The notes: generated by a model from the sequence alone, not told the origin. A stretch of DNA of 64,000 bases from Thalassotalea algicola (GCF_012932965.1 NZ_JABBXH010000003.1:124001-188000), one strand, 5' to 3'; shown: positions 54,415 through 64,000, numbered from the stretch's first letter. Made by a program: numbers and translations.

Positions 54415-55155
54415 CTATCTATATTGTTCAAGTGTTGCTTGCCAATCGGGATCAAATTGTAGTTGGTCAATGATTGGCGTTAAGTACTGATAAATGGTTC
54501 GTTGTGATTTGGGAATAAGAATACGGCGGTCGTATATATCATGAGGCTTTCTTGAAAGATGAAACTTTCCTTGCCAATGATTGACTTTAATCATGTAGTC
54601 AATTGTGGAACGACTGACTACCGCAGCATCAATACGCTCAGCTAACAGCATGGAAAACAAATCGACTTCGTTAACGGTATCGACCCGCAAGGCTTTTTTC
54701 TCTTGAATCAGCTCGTTAATGCCAAAGTAATAAAAGCCGCGCACTCCGCCAAACACTTTATTTGTTAATGATTGTGAGTCGTTATACTCAAGCGGTTTGG
54801 TGTTTAGCGAGATTACTTCATCTCGATCGGTAAATACCCTAGACGTCCAGTAATACTTAGTTTCTTTTTTATCTTTGAACCACACTGGGTTTACGCCGAG
54901 TAATATTCCGTCAAGAATATTTTCTTCTAACATACGTTCAAGGCGCTTTCTTGGCACATGAATTAATTGAAATTGGTATTGGTTACTATGTCTGTTGAGA
55001 TAGTCAACAAAATCGAAGTAAAGGCCTGAGTTTATCGCGGAATTGACAATAAGCGGTGGTTTAAGGTGATAGCTGTAGACCGAAATGACAGGCTTATCTT
55101 CAGCAAATACTGAAGAGGCTAATAATAATACTATGATGCCGAAAATTTTTGTCAT
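54415..55155 (-). CDS. Orphan periplasmic substrate-binding protein (SBP_bac_3 type)
   Basis: This 246-residue protein has a signal peptide (FGIIVLLLASSVFA). It resembles the family-3 solute-binding proteins (YSYHLKPPLIVNSAINSGLYFDFVDYLNRH, LAERIDAAVVSRSTIDYMI). No permease or ATPase lies nearby, a pattern common for these proteins in Alteromonadales, where they may sense or have lost transport function. The ligand is unknown. Confidence 0.75.
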   Translation of the reverse strand: MTKIFGIIVLLLASSVFAEDKPVISVYSYHLKPPLIVNSAINSGLYFDFVDYLNRHSNQYQFQLIHVPRKRLERMLEENILDGILLGVNPVWFKDKKETKYYWTSRVFTDRDEVISLNTKPLEYNDSQSLTNKVFGGVRGFYYFGINELIQEKKALRVDTVNEVDLFSMLLAERIDAAVVSRSTIDYMIKVNHWQGKFHLSRKPHDIYDRRILIPKSQRTIYQYLTPIIDQLQFDPDWQATLEQYR

Positions 55156-55335
55156 AAAAAAGTTTAGGTAGTTAACTACAAGTAACTATAACGCAAAATA
55201 TGTGCAGTCTATATGACAATGAAATTTAATTTAAATTTATATGCTCTAAAGTCGCTTGGCACTAAGGTGCTAATTATTTAGCTAGTTATTTCAGTTAATC
55301 TTGTTGATTACTGAATAACAGACAAGAGAATAAAC

Positions 55336-56118
55336 ATGTTAGCTGGCAAAACCGCACTCATCACGGGTTCATCAAGTGGTATCGGCTTAGCAACGGCAAA
55401 GGTGCTTGCTGAAAATGGCGCAAATATCGTTCTACATGGCTTAATGTCAGACCAAGAAGGTGAGACATTGGCTCAAGAATTTGTCGATAAATATCAAGTA
55501 AAAGCCATTTTTGACGGTGCTAACTTGATGGATGCCAAAGCGATTTCTACCCTAATGGAAAGAGCTAGCGTTGAAATGAGTGGCGTTGACATTCTGGTTA
55601 ATAACGCTGGAATTCAGCACACTGAGCGGGTAGACACCTTTCCTCAACCCAAATGGGATGCCATTATTGCGATTAACTTAACCGCAGCTTTTCATACTAC
55701 TCAAAAAGCATTACCTAGCATGAAAGCAAAAGGTTGGGGGCGAATTATAAACATTGCTTCGGTCCACGGTTTAGTTGCGTCTCTTAACAAGTCAGCTTAT
55801 TGCGCTGCAAAACATGGAATTATTGGCTTTACCAAAGTAGTAGCTATGGAAAATGCGGAGCTTGGCATTACTGCTAATTCGATTTGTCCAGGGTTTGTCG
55901 ATACGCCACTTATTACCGAGCAAATTCAACAAATGGCTGATCGAGACGGCATCAGTTTTGAGCAAGCAAAGCGTCAAATTGTCATTCAGAAACAGTCATT
56001 GCCAGATATGATGGATCCTCGTCAGATAGGCGAGTATGCCTTATTTTTATGCTCTGATACTGCACGCACGATTACCGGAGCGTCATTGACTATCGATGGT
56101 GGTTGGACGGCTCAATAA
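55336..56118 (+). CDS. 3-hydroxybutyrate dehydrogenase (SDR family)
   Basis: This 260-residue short-chain dehydrogenase has NAD site TGSSSGIGLA, NNAGIQHTERVD, and catalytic Tyr155/Lys159 in YCAAKHG. The LHGLMSDQEGE segment and a C-terminal SLTIDGGWTAQ match D-beta-hydroxybutyrate dehydrogenases, which interconvert 3-hydroxybutyrate and acetoacetate. Other PHB genes are not seen here; relation to the convergent esterase/MFS pair is unknown. Confidence 0.85.
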   Translation: MLAGKTALITGSSSGIGLATAKVLAENGANIVLHGLMSDQEGETLAQEFVDKYQVKAIFDGANLMDAKAISTLMERASVEMSGVDILVNNAGIQHTERVDTFPQPKWDAIIAINLTAAFHTTQKALPSMKAKGWGRIINIASVHGLVASLNKSAYCAAKHGIIGFTKVVAMENAELGITANSICPGFVDTPLITEQIQQMADRDGISFEQAKRQIVIQKQSLPDMMDPRQIGEYALFLCSDTARTITGASLTIDGGWTAQ

Positions 56119-56198
56119 TTCTCTTATTGCCCTTTGATAACTTCCGGGTATGAATCGAAGTGTGAGCTTGTCGCACTTCGGTAAACTCAGTATGAATT

Positions 56199-57149
56199 TT
56201 ACTTGTTTAGAAATGCCGCTAATCGTTGATATGTTTCCATACACTCTTCTTTGACTAGGTCATGCAATAACATATAAGCATGGATCATCCCATCGAACTG
56301 GTGATGCTCAACATTTACTCCAGCAGCGTTAAGTTTTTCAACGTAAGCATTGCCTTCATCTCGCAACGGGTCGCAACCTGCGGTAAATACGATTGTTTCT
56401 GGCATGCTACGGTCAAACGACCCCAATAAAGGTGAAGCTTCGCTTAATGTATGCCCATCACTGTATTTTTCTTGAAAATATTGTTCGAAGTACCATTTGA
56501 CCCTAGCTTGTTCTAGCAAGAAGCCTTGACCATTTTCTTCTATGGAAGCAGATTGCATGGTGTAATCAACGCTTGGGTATATGAGTAACTGTTTATTGAT
56601 TTCAATATCAGAGTTTTGTGTAAAGCGCTTACTTAAAGTCGTACAAATTGCACCGCCTGCGCTATCGCCCATAATATTTAGCTGATAATTATGATTAACG
56701 CCATCGAGCAGTTTACGATGATTTAAGAGAACTGCTTCACAATCGTCAATCCCTGCTGGATAAGGGTGCTCCGGTGCTAATCGATAGTCAGGACAAATAA
56801 CAACACAGTTTGCCATTTTAGCCATCATTCGGCTCGCACTATCGTATAAATCGATGCTGCCACACATGTGCCCGCCGCCATGGTAATGAATTAATACTGG
56901 TAGTGCGGCGGCTGGGTCAGGGCTGTAAACGCGGGTATTAATTACTCTTCCATTAAGCGTTAAAGACCTGTCTTGAACAAAGGTAATATCTGGCCCGTTA
57001 GGAATAAAAGCCGCCAGTTTATCAAGATTACCTCTAACTATTTCAGGTGTGTAAGTGACACCCTGCGCCTTTGCTTCTGCAGCCGCTGCGTTAACTTGCG
57101 TTAGAAACTCTGTAAGTTTAGGTGAAAGCGTGCCTCGCATTATATTCAC
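56199..57149 (-). CDS. HSL-family alpha/beta hydrolase (esterase/lipase)
   Basis: This 316-residue cytosolic enzyme has the oxyanion motif HGGG (residues 90-93, YHGGGHMCGS), nucleophile Ser163 in GDSAGG, the Asp-bearing segment CDPLRDEG and the His in HQFDGMIHAY. The set is that of the hormone-sensitive-lipase family. Two alternative starts (57149 or 57140) lie near each other. It overlaps the MFS gene by 4 bases (ATGA), so the pair may import and hydrolyse an ester substrate. Confidence 0.9.
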   Translation of the reverse strand: MNIMRGTLSPKLTEFLTQVNAAAAEAKAQGVTYTPEIVRGNLDKLAAFIPNGPDITFVQDRSLTLNGRVINTRVYSPDPAAALPVLIHYHGGGHMCGSIDLYDSASRMMAKMANCVVICPDYRLAPEHPYPAGIDDCEAVLLNHRKLLDGVNHNYQLNIMGDSAGGAICTTLSKRFTQNSDIEINKQLLIYPSVDYTMQSASIEENGQGFLLEQARVKWYFEQYFQEKYSDGHTLSEASPLLGSFDRSMPETIVFTAGCDPLRDEGNAYVEKLNAAGVNVEHHQFDGMIHAYMLLHDLVKEECMETYQRLAAFLNK

Positions 57150-58315
57150 TCCTTTGATTTAGCTGTTTCAGGTAAGAAAAAGCTGCCAATAAAAAAAGTA
57201 CTGCTCAACACCGTAATAAGGATTAACGAATATGTGAAATCCCCTTGGTTAATATCTACAAGTTTACCGAACAACCAAAGAACCCCCGTTGATAACAAGT
57301 AACTTATTGAATAAAACAAGCTAAAAATTATCGTAATTCGTTGGCCGCTCATGTTCGGTAACTCGTGTGGAATAGATACCAGAGCAGTAATTGGAAAGAA
57401 AATGAAAAAGCCTAGCAAAATAGCTGAAGCTGTTTGAATAATTGGGCTGGTGCTAAAAGATAATCCTATGATGGTAAGGATCATTGCAAGACCAGACCAT
57501 TTAATAACAGGTACTCTTTTTGGGTTCTTTTTGCTGTAGATAATACCGGCTAATGTGCCAACAATACCAAAGCCAATCACCCATTTACTTTGGCTAATTC
57601 CCGCCTTTGGATAAAAGGTGAAAAGGCAAATATAAAAAGCGAGTAGACCAGAATAAGTCAGTGCGTAAACCCAATTGAACTTATCTTTTAAACCGTCGAT
57701 ATAATGATAATTACTTTCAGCATTTGCTTGGTTTGTAGCGTCTTGTTCGTTTGAGTCAAATCTTACTAACAGCCAAGCTACGGCGAATAGGAAACTGGCA
57801 ACAGAAAATGCTAATAGGCTAACTTTCCAATCGCCAGTAATTGAATTGAAATCAGCCATAAACCACAAAATAATAGCGGTACCGACATTAAATGCGACGG
57901 CATTAAGGCCGTTAATCACAGGCCTTTCGTCTACATCAAACCAATGCATAACTATTGGGTTGAAATAAACAATCATAAAAGCCCCACCTAAGCCCATCAG
58001 AAAACGACTGACTAGCAAAATTTCATAATTAGGTGAGTAGGGAGTAAATACGCCAATGGCAATAAGTAATGCGGCGATGAAAAAGGCATACTTTATGCCA
58101 AACTTTATTGCCAGCCAGGCGGCACCAAATGTCCCGACAATTTTAGCAAGCGTTACTGAGCCACTAATAAAACTCGCGGAAGCTAAGCTATCAACATTCA
58201 TTGACTCCATTATTTGGCTCATGCTGGCTGTACCGCCAACCCAAGCCATCGCAAATAATACATAGCTAATAAAAACAATCGCTTCAACGATATACTTATT
58301 ACTTATTTTCATCAT
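57146..58315 (-). CDS. MFS transporter (importer-like, coupled to an esterase)
   Basis: This 389-residue inner-membrane protein has about 12 helices in two bundles and an A-motif-like loop (AWLAIKFGIKYA). The sequence SRFLMGLGGAFMIVYFNPIVMHWF and the loop DVDERPVINGLN resemble nitrate/oxalate-type and CynX-like permeases, but I cannot assign the cargo. Its ATG region is read first, followed by the esterase with ATGA overlap. A shared substrate with the esterase is inferred. Confidence 0.8.
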   Translation of the reverse strand: MMKISNKYIVEAIVFISYVLFAMAWVGGTASMSQIMESMNVDSLASASFISGSVTLAKIVGTFGAAWLAIKFGIKYAFFIAALLIAIGVFTPYSPNYEILLVSRFLMGLGGAFMIVYFNPIVMHWFDVDERPVINGLNAVAFNVGTAIILWFMADFNSITGDWKVSLLAFSVASFLFAVAWLLVRFDSNEQDATNQANAESNYHYIDGLKDKFNWVYALTYSGLLAFYICLFTFYPKAGISQSKWVIGFGIVGTLAGIIYSKKNPKRVPVIKWSGLAMILTIIGLSFSTSPIIQTASAILLGFFIFFPITALVSIPHELPNMSGQRITIIFSLFYSISYLLSTGVLWLFGKLVDINQGDFTYSLILITVLSSTFFIGSFFLPETAKSKE

Positions 58316-58460
58316 TATTCTTTGTTATTTTCGTAATGTTTTTAAGACTACCGCATCAACAAGCAAAAATAAGTACTACCTTCGTGTACTGCCTTCGAAA
58401 TTCTCACGTGGTATGCTGGGCAGATAAAAATAATAACTTCATCTAAGGCGAGGCAGGTTT

Positions 58461-61400
58461 TTGTTAATTTGGCAGTCGTTTGATTCTTGGTTAATTAGTT
58501 TAATTTCAATTGCCTATTTTCTTGTGCTATTCGCTGTTGCGTATTTTGGGCAAAAACAGTCTCAAGATAAATGGCACAACCGCCCTTGGATATATGGTCT
58601 TTCATTAGGCGTTAGTTGCACCTCTTGGGCGTTTTACGGCACTGTAGGTCAAGCGGCGGCAACCGGCAGTTGGCTAGCACCAATTTATATTGGCACTATT
58701 TTGTGCTTTGTATTTGCTTGGCCGATGTTATTGCGAATGCTGAGAATAAGTAAGCAGCAAAATATAACATCGATTGCTGACTTTATTGCCTGCCGATACG
58801 ATCGCTCACCACAAATAGCGGGTCTTGTTACATTAGTCGCATTAATTGGCACTATTCCTTATATCGCGCTTCAGTTGCGAGCGGTAAGTACTAGTTTTGA
58901 TTTGCTTACGGGGACTTATCAATCGGGAATTAATACGACAGTACTAGTCACTATTGTATTGATCGCGTTTAGCATTTTATTTGGTACCCGCCAGGTTGCT
59001 GCAAGTAGACAAAATAGGGGACTAGTATTAGCCATTGCTTTTAGTTCCATTGTCAAACTATTCGCGTTAACCGCGATAGGTATCTTTGCAACTTTCTTCA
59101 TTTTTGATGGCTTTAACGACCTGTTGCTGCGCTCGGAAACCATCAGCTTTGAGAGTGACTCTGACTTAAATGCGTCAATATATTTTGCTATTTCACAAGC
59201 TATTCTAGGCATGATAACGATAGTGGTGTTGCCACAGCAGTTTCATATGGCCATGATTGAAAATCATCATGAACAAGAATTGAAAACTGCTCGTTGGCTT
59301 TATCCTCTATATCTTGTTCTTATCAACTTGTTTGTCTTACCTATCGCTATTGCAGGTTTAGCGACCTTTCCAGGCGGTAGTGTTGATGCCGATACATTTG
59401 TAATTACCTTGCCGTTATTTTTCCAACAATCTTGGTTAGTGCTTTTGGTTTATATCGGCGGTTTAGCTGCGGCTACTAGTATGGTCATCATTGCCACAAT
59501 AGTATTGAGTACCATGTTAACTACAGAAATCATTAACCCTTTATTGCTCAAAGGAAAAAGTAGGTTATTGAAAGATAAGCCACAAGTCTCTGGGTTAATT
59601 CTAAATTTACGGCGCATTACCATCGCTTTATTGCTAATACTTGCACTTGGTTTTGAAAGGGTCGTTAGTCAGCAAAATCACCTTGCCACTATCGGTTTAT
59701 TGTCATTTGTATTGCTTGCGCAGTTAGCACCGCTTATTTGGGGCGCGCTGTATTGGCGAAAAGCGACAACAAAAGGTGCATTGATCGGGTTAGTTGTTGG
59801 TAGTGCCGTCTGGTGCTATCTATTGTTGTTGCCGAGCTTAATCCCTGATGCTGCTTGGCTATACTCGAGCGCGATAGTTGAATGGACGGGGCTTGATAAT
59901 ATTAGTGTTGGTCTGCTGGCAAGCTTACTTGCCAATGTTAGCTGCTTTGTCGGTGTTTCTCTGTTTAGTCAGCGCAGTGTTGGTGAACAGCTGCAGGCTG
60001 AAATATTTATTCATAAACCAGAGCGTGTTGATGGCAACAAGTTGTCGAATAACGATCTCTATCATTTGTTACAACGCTTTGTTTCCTCTCAAGCTGCCGA
60101 AGAATTAATGAATTTGTTGCCAAGTAATAGCAAATCTAGGGCACAGGCTTCAGCAAAATTAGTTGAGCATACGCGATTGCAGTTAGCTGGCGTATTAGGC
60201 TCAGCGTCGACACGAATGGTGATGAATGCGGCAACAGAAAAGGAAATGCCACTTGAGGATGTTGTTCATATTGTTGATGAAGCGAGCAAGATATTTCAAT
60301 TTAATCGTGAATTGCTGCAAGCAGGCGTGGAAAATATTGAGCAAGGTATTAGCGTAGTTGATGCTGATATGCGAATTGTTGCATGGAATCAGCGCTACAT
60401 AGAGTTGCTAGGTTACCCGGAAGGATTTTTAACCGCAGGCAAGCCAATCGAAGATGTCTTGAGGTTTAATGCAGATAGAGGTGTCATCCAAGGCGAAGAT
60501 AAACATGCCCTAATTGCAAAACGTATCGACCATATGAGAAAAGGTACTAACCATCATTTTCAACGGATAATGCCAAATGGCGTTGTGTTAGAAATTCGTG
60601 GGCAAGCAATGCCAGGAGGCGGGTTTGTTAGTACTTTCTCAGACATTACTGCGCATGTTGAAGCAGAGCGCGCATTACAACAAGCCAATGAAGGGTTAGA
60701 AAAGCGTGTTGAAGAGCGTACCGTGGAATTAGTTGAAGCAAAAGCAGAAGCAGAAGCGGCGAACCGAAGTAAAACACGATTTCTAGCTGCAGCCAGTCAC
60801 GATTTAATGCAACCGTTCAATGCATTAACGCTATTTACTACCATGCTGCAAAAGCGTGTGAACACAGAAGAGTTAACTGAATTAGCAGGTAATATTCAGC
60901 ACTCGCTGACCGCTGTTGAAGGTTTGTTATCTGATTTAGTGGAAATTTCCAAGCTTGATTCTAGCGCACAAAAAGTCGAATGCTCGACATTTGCGGTCGC
61001 AGATTTATTAGCGCCGCTTAATAATGAGTTTAGTGTGCTTGCCGACGGTGATGACATAGATTTTCATTACCAAGCCTCTAGTTGTTTTGTTGAAACCGAT
61101 AAGCGCATGGTGCGCCGTATCATACAAAACTTTTTGTCTAATGCATTTCGCTACGCACCGCATGGCAAAGTGTTATTAGGTGCGAGACGACAGAAGGATG
61201 TTATTCGCATTGAAGTCTGGGATAGTGGGGTTGGTATTCCGACAGACAAACAAGACGTCATATTTAAAGAATTTGAACGGTTAAAGTCTACCGAAGATAA
61301 ACCCGGGTTAGGACTTGGGTTAGCCATTTCAGACCGAATTGCCAAACTACTTAACTTGAAGTTGTCGGTAAGATCTACTCTTGACAGAGGATCCGTTTTC

Positions 61401-61859
61401 TCGGTCGATATTCCTCGAGCTACTTCCATGCAAAGCGTTACCAAAGTTTCTGATAAAGCGCTTGATAAAATGACAAATGACTTCCCATTGTTGCCGGTAT
61501 TATTGATTGATAATGATGAATTGTTATTAAAGGCCTTATCCTCGCAATTGGCGGATTGGCAATGTCTGGTGCTTTCTGCAACAGATTTAGAGGGGGTGCA
61601 AACTCAACTCTTACAAGACAGCTTTATTCCGCAATTGATTATCGCAGATTATCATTTAGACGATGGTGAGAATGGAGTCGATGTCGTGCAATTATTGGAG
61701 CAGCAATATCAATGGGATGTGCCATGTATCATCTGTTCAGCAGATCCTTCAGAGCATATTAGGCAACGCACTAGTGATGCTAAGTTTAGCTTTATGCGAA
61801 AACCAATTAAGTCGTTAGCTTTGAAACGAACAATAAAGCAATTATTAACCGCAGAATAA
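58461..61859 (+). CDS. crbS: CrbS-like hybrid sensor kinase with SSS (sodium/solute symporter) domain
   Basis: This 1132-residue membrane protein starts at a TTG with GGCGAGGCAGG upstream. An N-terminal sodium/solute-symporter domain has about 13 helices (residues 10-500). A PAS domain (GISVVDADMRIVAWNQRYIELLGYP), HisKA with His780 in AASHDLMQPF, a HATPase (NFLSNAFRYAP, DSGVGIP, GLGLGLAI) and a C-terminal receiver with Asp1063 in IADYHLDD follow. CrbS/CrbR in Vibrio and Pseudomonas control acetyl-CoA synthetase, that is acetate switching. The receiver at the C-terminus makes it a hybrid kinase. It is convergent with a LuxR-type regulator. Confidence 0.88.
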   Translation: MLIWQSFDSWLISLISIAYFLVLFAVAYFGQKQSQDKWHNRPWIYGLSLGVSCTSWAFYGTVGQAAATGSWLAPIYIGTILCFVFAWPMLLRMLRISKQQNITSIADFIACRYDRSPQIAGLVTLVALIGTIPYIALQLRAVSTSFDLLTGTYQSGINTTVLVTIVLIAFSILFGTRQVAASRQNRGLVLAIAFSSIVKLFALTAIGIFATFFIFDGFNDLLLRSETISFESDSDLNASIYFAISQAILGMITIVVLPQQFHMAMIENHHEQELKTARWLYPLYLVLINLFVLPIAIAGLATFPGGSVDADTFVITLPLFFQQSWLVLLVYIGGLAAATSMVIIATIVLSTMLTTEIINPLLLKGKSRLLKDKPQVSGLILNLRRITIALLLILALGFERVVSQQNHLATIGLLSFVLLAQLAPLIWGALYWRKATTKGALIGLVVGSAVWCYLLLLPSLIPDAAWLYSSAIVEWTGLDNISVGLLASLLANVSCFVGVSLFSQRSVGEQLQAEIFIHKPERVDGNKLSNNDLYHLLQRFVSSQAAEELMNLLPSNSKSRAQASAKLVEHTRLQLAGVLGSASTRMVMNAATEKEMPLEDVVHIVDEASKIFQFNRELLQAGVENIEQGISVVDADMRIVAWNQRYIELLGYPEGFLTAGKPIEDVLRFNADRGVIQGEDKHALIAKRIDHMRKGTNHHFQRIMPNGVVLEIRGQAMPGGGFVSTFSDITAHVEAERALQQANEGLEKRVEERTVELVEAKAEAEAANRSKTRFLAAASHDLMQPFNALTLFTTMLQKRVNTEELTELAGNIQHSLTAVEGLLSDLVEISKLDSSAQKVECSTFAVADLLAPLNNEFSVLADGDDIDFHYQASSCFVETDKRMVRRIIQNFLSNAFRYAPHGKVLLGARRQKDVIRIEVWDSGVGIPTDKQDVIFKEFERLKSTEDKPGLGLGLAISDRIAKLLNLKLSVRSTLDRGSVFSVDIPRATSMQSVTKVSDKALDKMTNDFPLLPVLLIDNDELLLKALSSQLADWQCLVLSATDLEGVQTQLLQDSFIPQLIIADYHLDDGENGVDVVQLLEQQYQWDVPCIICSADPSEHIRQRTSDAKFSFMRKPIKSLALKRTIKQLLTAE

Positions 61860-61872
61860 GCTATGCGATGAA

Positions 61873-62541
61873 TTAAAGTACATCATGTTGCGGCGGATTG
61901 AGCGTAAGCTGCTGGTAAGCAATGCCGGCAAGCGTGCGGTTATTCACCCCAAGTTGAAGCAATATTGCTGATACATGTTTCTTTACTGTGTTCTCTTTAA
62001 TATTCAAAATACCGGCGATTTGCTTGTTTAATTGGCCATCGGCAATTAATGATAATACGTTATATTGTTGAGGAGTCAGGTGCGCGAGTTGTTTCGCCAA
62101 TTGCTTGTTTTTCTGTGCTTGCTCATCATCAGGGAGTTTTTCAATATCATCTGGTAGCCAGGTTTCTCCATTTAGGACACTATCCACAGCGCTAGCAATT
62201 GTTGCTAAGTTCACTGACTTAGGAATAAAGGCGGCAGCACCAAAATTTATCGCTTTGCGCATAACGTCAGTACGTTCATCTGAAGAGACCATGATTACGG
62301 TTAAATCTGGATGATTATTTCTTAGTTGCGTGAGGCCGGTAAAGCCATCATTGCCTGGCATATGAAGATCAAGAAATACTATTTCAAGCGACGGTTGAGT
62401 TTCGATATTAGCAAGTAATTCATTAAAGCTTTCAGCTTCAATGATCGCTGCATCAGGTATGCATTCATATACCGCTTGTTTCAAAGCTGTACGAAATAGT
62501 GGGTGGTCGTCAGCAATGATTACTTGTGCATCACTCATCAT
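61873..62541 (-). CDS. crbR: CrbR-like LuxR/NarL response regulator
   Basis: This 222-residue regulator has a receiver domain (phospho-acceptor Asp58 in FLDLHMPG, IIADDHPLF at the start) and a C-terminal LuxR-type HTH (LTPQQYNVLSLIADGQLNKQIAGIL, then TVKKHVSAILLQLG). Its 3' end is 13 bases from the sensor kinase 3' end, so the pair is convergent rather than in one operon. CrbR activates acs in relatives; the role here is inferred from the partner. GGAGAG precedes two adjacent ATGs. Confidence 0.87.
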   Translation of the reverse strand: MMSDAQVIIADDHPLFRTALKQAVYECIPDAAIIEAESFNELLANIETQPSLEIVFLDLHMPGNDGFTGLTQLRNNHPDLTVIMVSSDERTDVMRKAINFGAAAFIPKSVNLATIASAVDSVLNGETWLPDDIEKLPDDEQAQKNKQLAKQLAHLTPQQYNVLSLIADGQLNKQIAGILNIKENTVKKHVSAILLQLGVNNRTLAGIAYQQLTLNPPQHDVL

Positions 62542-62572
62542 TATCTCTCCTTAAAACTACTTATCTCATTAT

Positions 62573-62605
62573 GAAAAAAAGAGCTGGCAGGTACCAGCTC
62601 TTTTA
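62573..62605 (-). terminator. Rho-independent terminator after the TonB-dependent receptor gene
   Basis: On the minus strand GAGCTGG pairs with CCAGCTC, followed by a T-run. It lies about 40 bases past the receptor stop. Confidence 0.9.
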
Positions 62606-62640
62606 ACCAAGGGAGATTAATTAACTTAATAATTAGTCGG

Positions 62641-64000
62641 TTAGAAACGGTACCCAAGGGTAAAGTGTACGGTACGCGGGTCGCCGTAATAGGCGATTAA
62701 CGTTGTATCGCCACCTAAGCCTGGCGTGTAGTTACCATCATCATCCATACCCACAAAGTTATAGCCGCCGACCATATATTCTTCATCAGTCAGGTTTTTA
62801 GCATGTAAGCCTGCATACCAATTACCTTCAATGCTTTCCCAATTGATGCTGGCATTTAGCGTGCCATAGCCATCTTGTTTTAAAGCGTCACTGTCTTCAA
62901 ATAATAAGTAATCGTCACGGTAGTAGTAACCCCCGTTGAAAACAAAGTAGCCAATTGAAGTATCTAATGTGTAGTTAGCTGCAATGGATAAGGTGTATTC
63001 AGGTGTGTTAGATAAACCTACTAATGGTGTCGCAATAGACGGATCGTCTTCTATTTCGCCATCGAGATACCCTAAAGCAAAGTCTAAAGTAAGCTCTTCG
63101 GTCGCAACCCAAGTGACCTCTGCTTCTATACCGTCAACGGTTGAGCCCTTAATATTACCAAGGTTTTGGTTAAGTACCGTGAAGTCGTCAGGATCTGGCG
63201 TTACCGTTATGTATTGGCGATCTTCATGATCTAACGAGAACACAGTAATATTGGTACGCAATGTTTCATTCCAATCTTTCTTCATACCGATTTCAAACGA
63301 GTCGACAATTTCCGGATCTGCTGCGTCCTCATTTACGGTAGCGCGTGGGTTAAACGTACCTGATTTAAAGCCTTGAGAGTAGCTGGCAAAAAACATAGTG
63401 TTATCGTCATACTGATACTCAATACCTATGCGAGGAGTAAAACGAGACCAGTCTTCTGATTTAGGTGCATCTAAAACGCCATCACCGTCAGAATCTGACC
63501 CTAGTACTTGCGGGAAGCTTACGCCACCACGTTCATAGCCAGGAATCCAACCATCTTCAGGATATACATTTTCAAATGCTAACCCATTGTTTACATAAGC
63601 ATCTTTTTCTTCATCTGTGTAGCGAGCACCTAAGGTCATTGAGAGCTGTTCGGTAATATCAATACTACTTTGCACGTAAGCTGCTTTACTTTCACTATTA
63701 TTACAGCCTGTTACTTCGCGTGTTAAGCCTGGTACACCAAATGCTGCTCGGCCAAGAAAACCTAATATGGCATCGAAATGACCACATGATTCACCGTCGT
63801 AGAAGTAAACACCACCGACAATATTAAAGTTCTCGCCAGTATAATTTGCTTGAAGTTCGTGACTGGTATTTTCATCATCGTAAATAGCCGGTACATCGAA
63901 AATATCTAGCGGCGTATTGTCAAAATCGATATTGGTATCCGAATCACTTTCACGCGATGACGTAACGTATTTAAGCGATAAATCATCAGTCGCTTGCCAA
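62641..64000 (-). CDS. TonB-dependent outer-membrane receptor (partial, 5' end outside window)
   Basis: The frame is open from the window end on the minus strand to the stop at 62641, giving about 452 C-terminal residues of a beta-barrel receptor. ESWxRFTPRIGIEYQYDDNTMFFASYSQGFKSGTFNPRA-type strands, a C-terminal TonB-dependent receptor box (HAKNLTDEEYMVGGYNF) and the terminal HFTLGYRF with final Phe are seen. The substrate may be a siderophore, vitamin B12 or carbohydrate; the visible part does not say. A strand-rich loop with an acidic patch (DSDGDGVLDAPKSED) may bind calcium. Confidence 0.9.
   Translation of the reverse strand, partial: WQATDDLSLKYVTSSRESDSDTNIDFDNTPLDIFDVPAIYDDENTSHELQANYTGENFNIVGGVYFYDGESCGHFDAILGFLGRAAFGVPGLTREVTGCNNSESKAAYVQSSIDITEQLSMTLGARYTDEEKDAYVNNGLAFENVYPEDGWIPGYERGGVSFPQVLGSDSDGDGVLDAPKSEDWSRFTPRIGIEYQYDDNTMFFASYSQGFKSGTFNPRATVNEDAADPEIVDSFEIGMKKDWNETLRTNITVFSLDHEDRQYITVTPDPDDFTVLNQNLGNIKGSTVDGIEAEVTWVATEELTLDFALGYLDGEIEDDPSIATPLVGLSNTPEYTLSIAANYTLDTSIGYFVFNGGYYYRDDYLLFEDSDALKQDGYGTLNASINWESIEGNWYAGLHAKNLTDEEYMVGGYNFVGMDDDGNYTPGLGGDTTLIAYYGDPRTVHFTLGYRF

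Overview
The window is a chromosomal segment of a marine gammaproteobacterium. It is AT-rich, gene order is typical of Alteromonadales, and the protein sequences resemble the Colwelliaceae (Colwellia/Thalassotalea). That placement is inference from the genes seen (fxsA-groESL, cutA-dsbD, aroQ-accBC, epmB/efp, panP, argR/mdh divergence), not a database result. Most of the window is core genome. No rRNA, tRNA, CRISPR array, insertion sequence or integrase was recognised.

Layout. 1-13 kb: a partial fbp, a secreted zinc metalloprotease coupled to an arginase-family enzyme, an esterase-like TPR protein with a degenerate nucleophile site, an EamA exporter with a tiny upstream ORF divergent from a MocR-type regulator, a Bcr/CflA exporter, elbB and a DUF748 protein. 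13-15.5 kb: aroQ-accB-accC. 15.7-21.7 kb: a signalling block made of a small periplasmic phosphate-binding-like protein, an outer-membrane barrel and a GGDEF/EAL protein, then ung and a second diguanylate cyclase. 21.8-26.6 kb: cutA-dsbD, and a heat-shock unit fxsA-groES-groEL with a consensus sigma-32 promoter. 27-29.2 kb: a DUF4136 lipoprotein followed by three tandem DUF3016 paralogues.

29.7-37 kb, minus strand: a compact operon nirC-F-D-L-G-H-J-E-N for heme d1 synthesis. The cytochrome cd1 nitrite reductase (nirS) that normally uses this cofactor is not in the window. 37.2-44 kb: epmB and efp (divergent), a CMD-family protein, an ABC-2 exporter with a TrmB-like methyltransferase, a 29-residue membrane peptide ORF and panP.

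44.1-48.6 kb is the most unusual region. It looks like a self-contained microcin/bacteriocin locus: an HlyD-type adaptor, two adjacent 57-residue precursors with nearly identical 15-residue double-glycine leaders and GxxxG-containing cores, a small zinc-ribbon membrane protein (possible immunity protein), a translationally coupled 42-residue ORF, and a C39-peptidase ABC exporter. Several strong RNA hairpins lie between these genes. The two peptides form the best candidate for an undescribed system.

48.8-64 kb: folA, a small uncharacterised protein, rraA, argR/mdh (with an ARG-box-like site between them), a NIT-domain chemoreceptor, an orphan periplasmic binding protein, a 3-hydroxybutyrate-dehydrogenase-like SDR, an esterase/MFS pair, a CrbS-like SSS-histidine kinase convergent with a LuxR-type regulator, and the 3' part of a TonB-dependent receptor cut by the window end.
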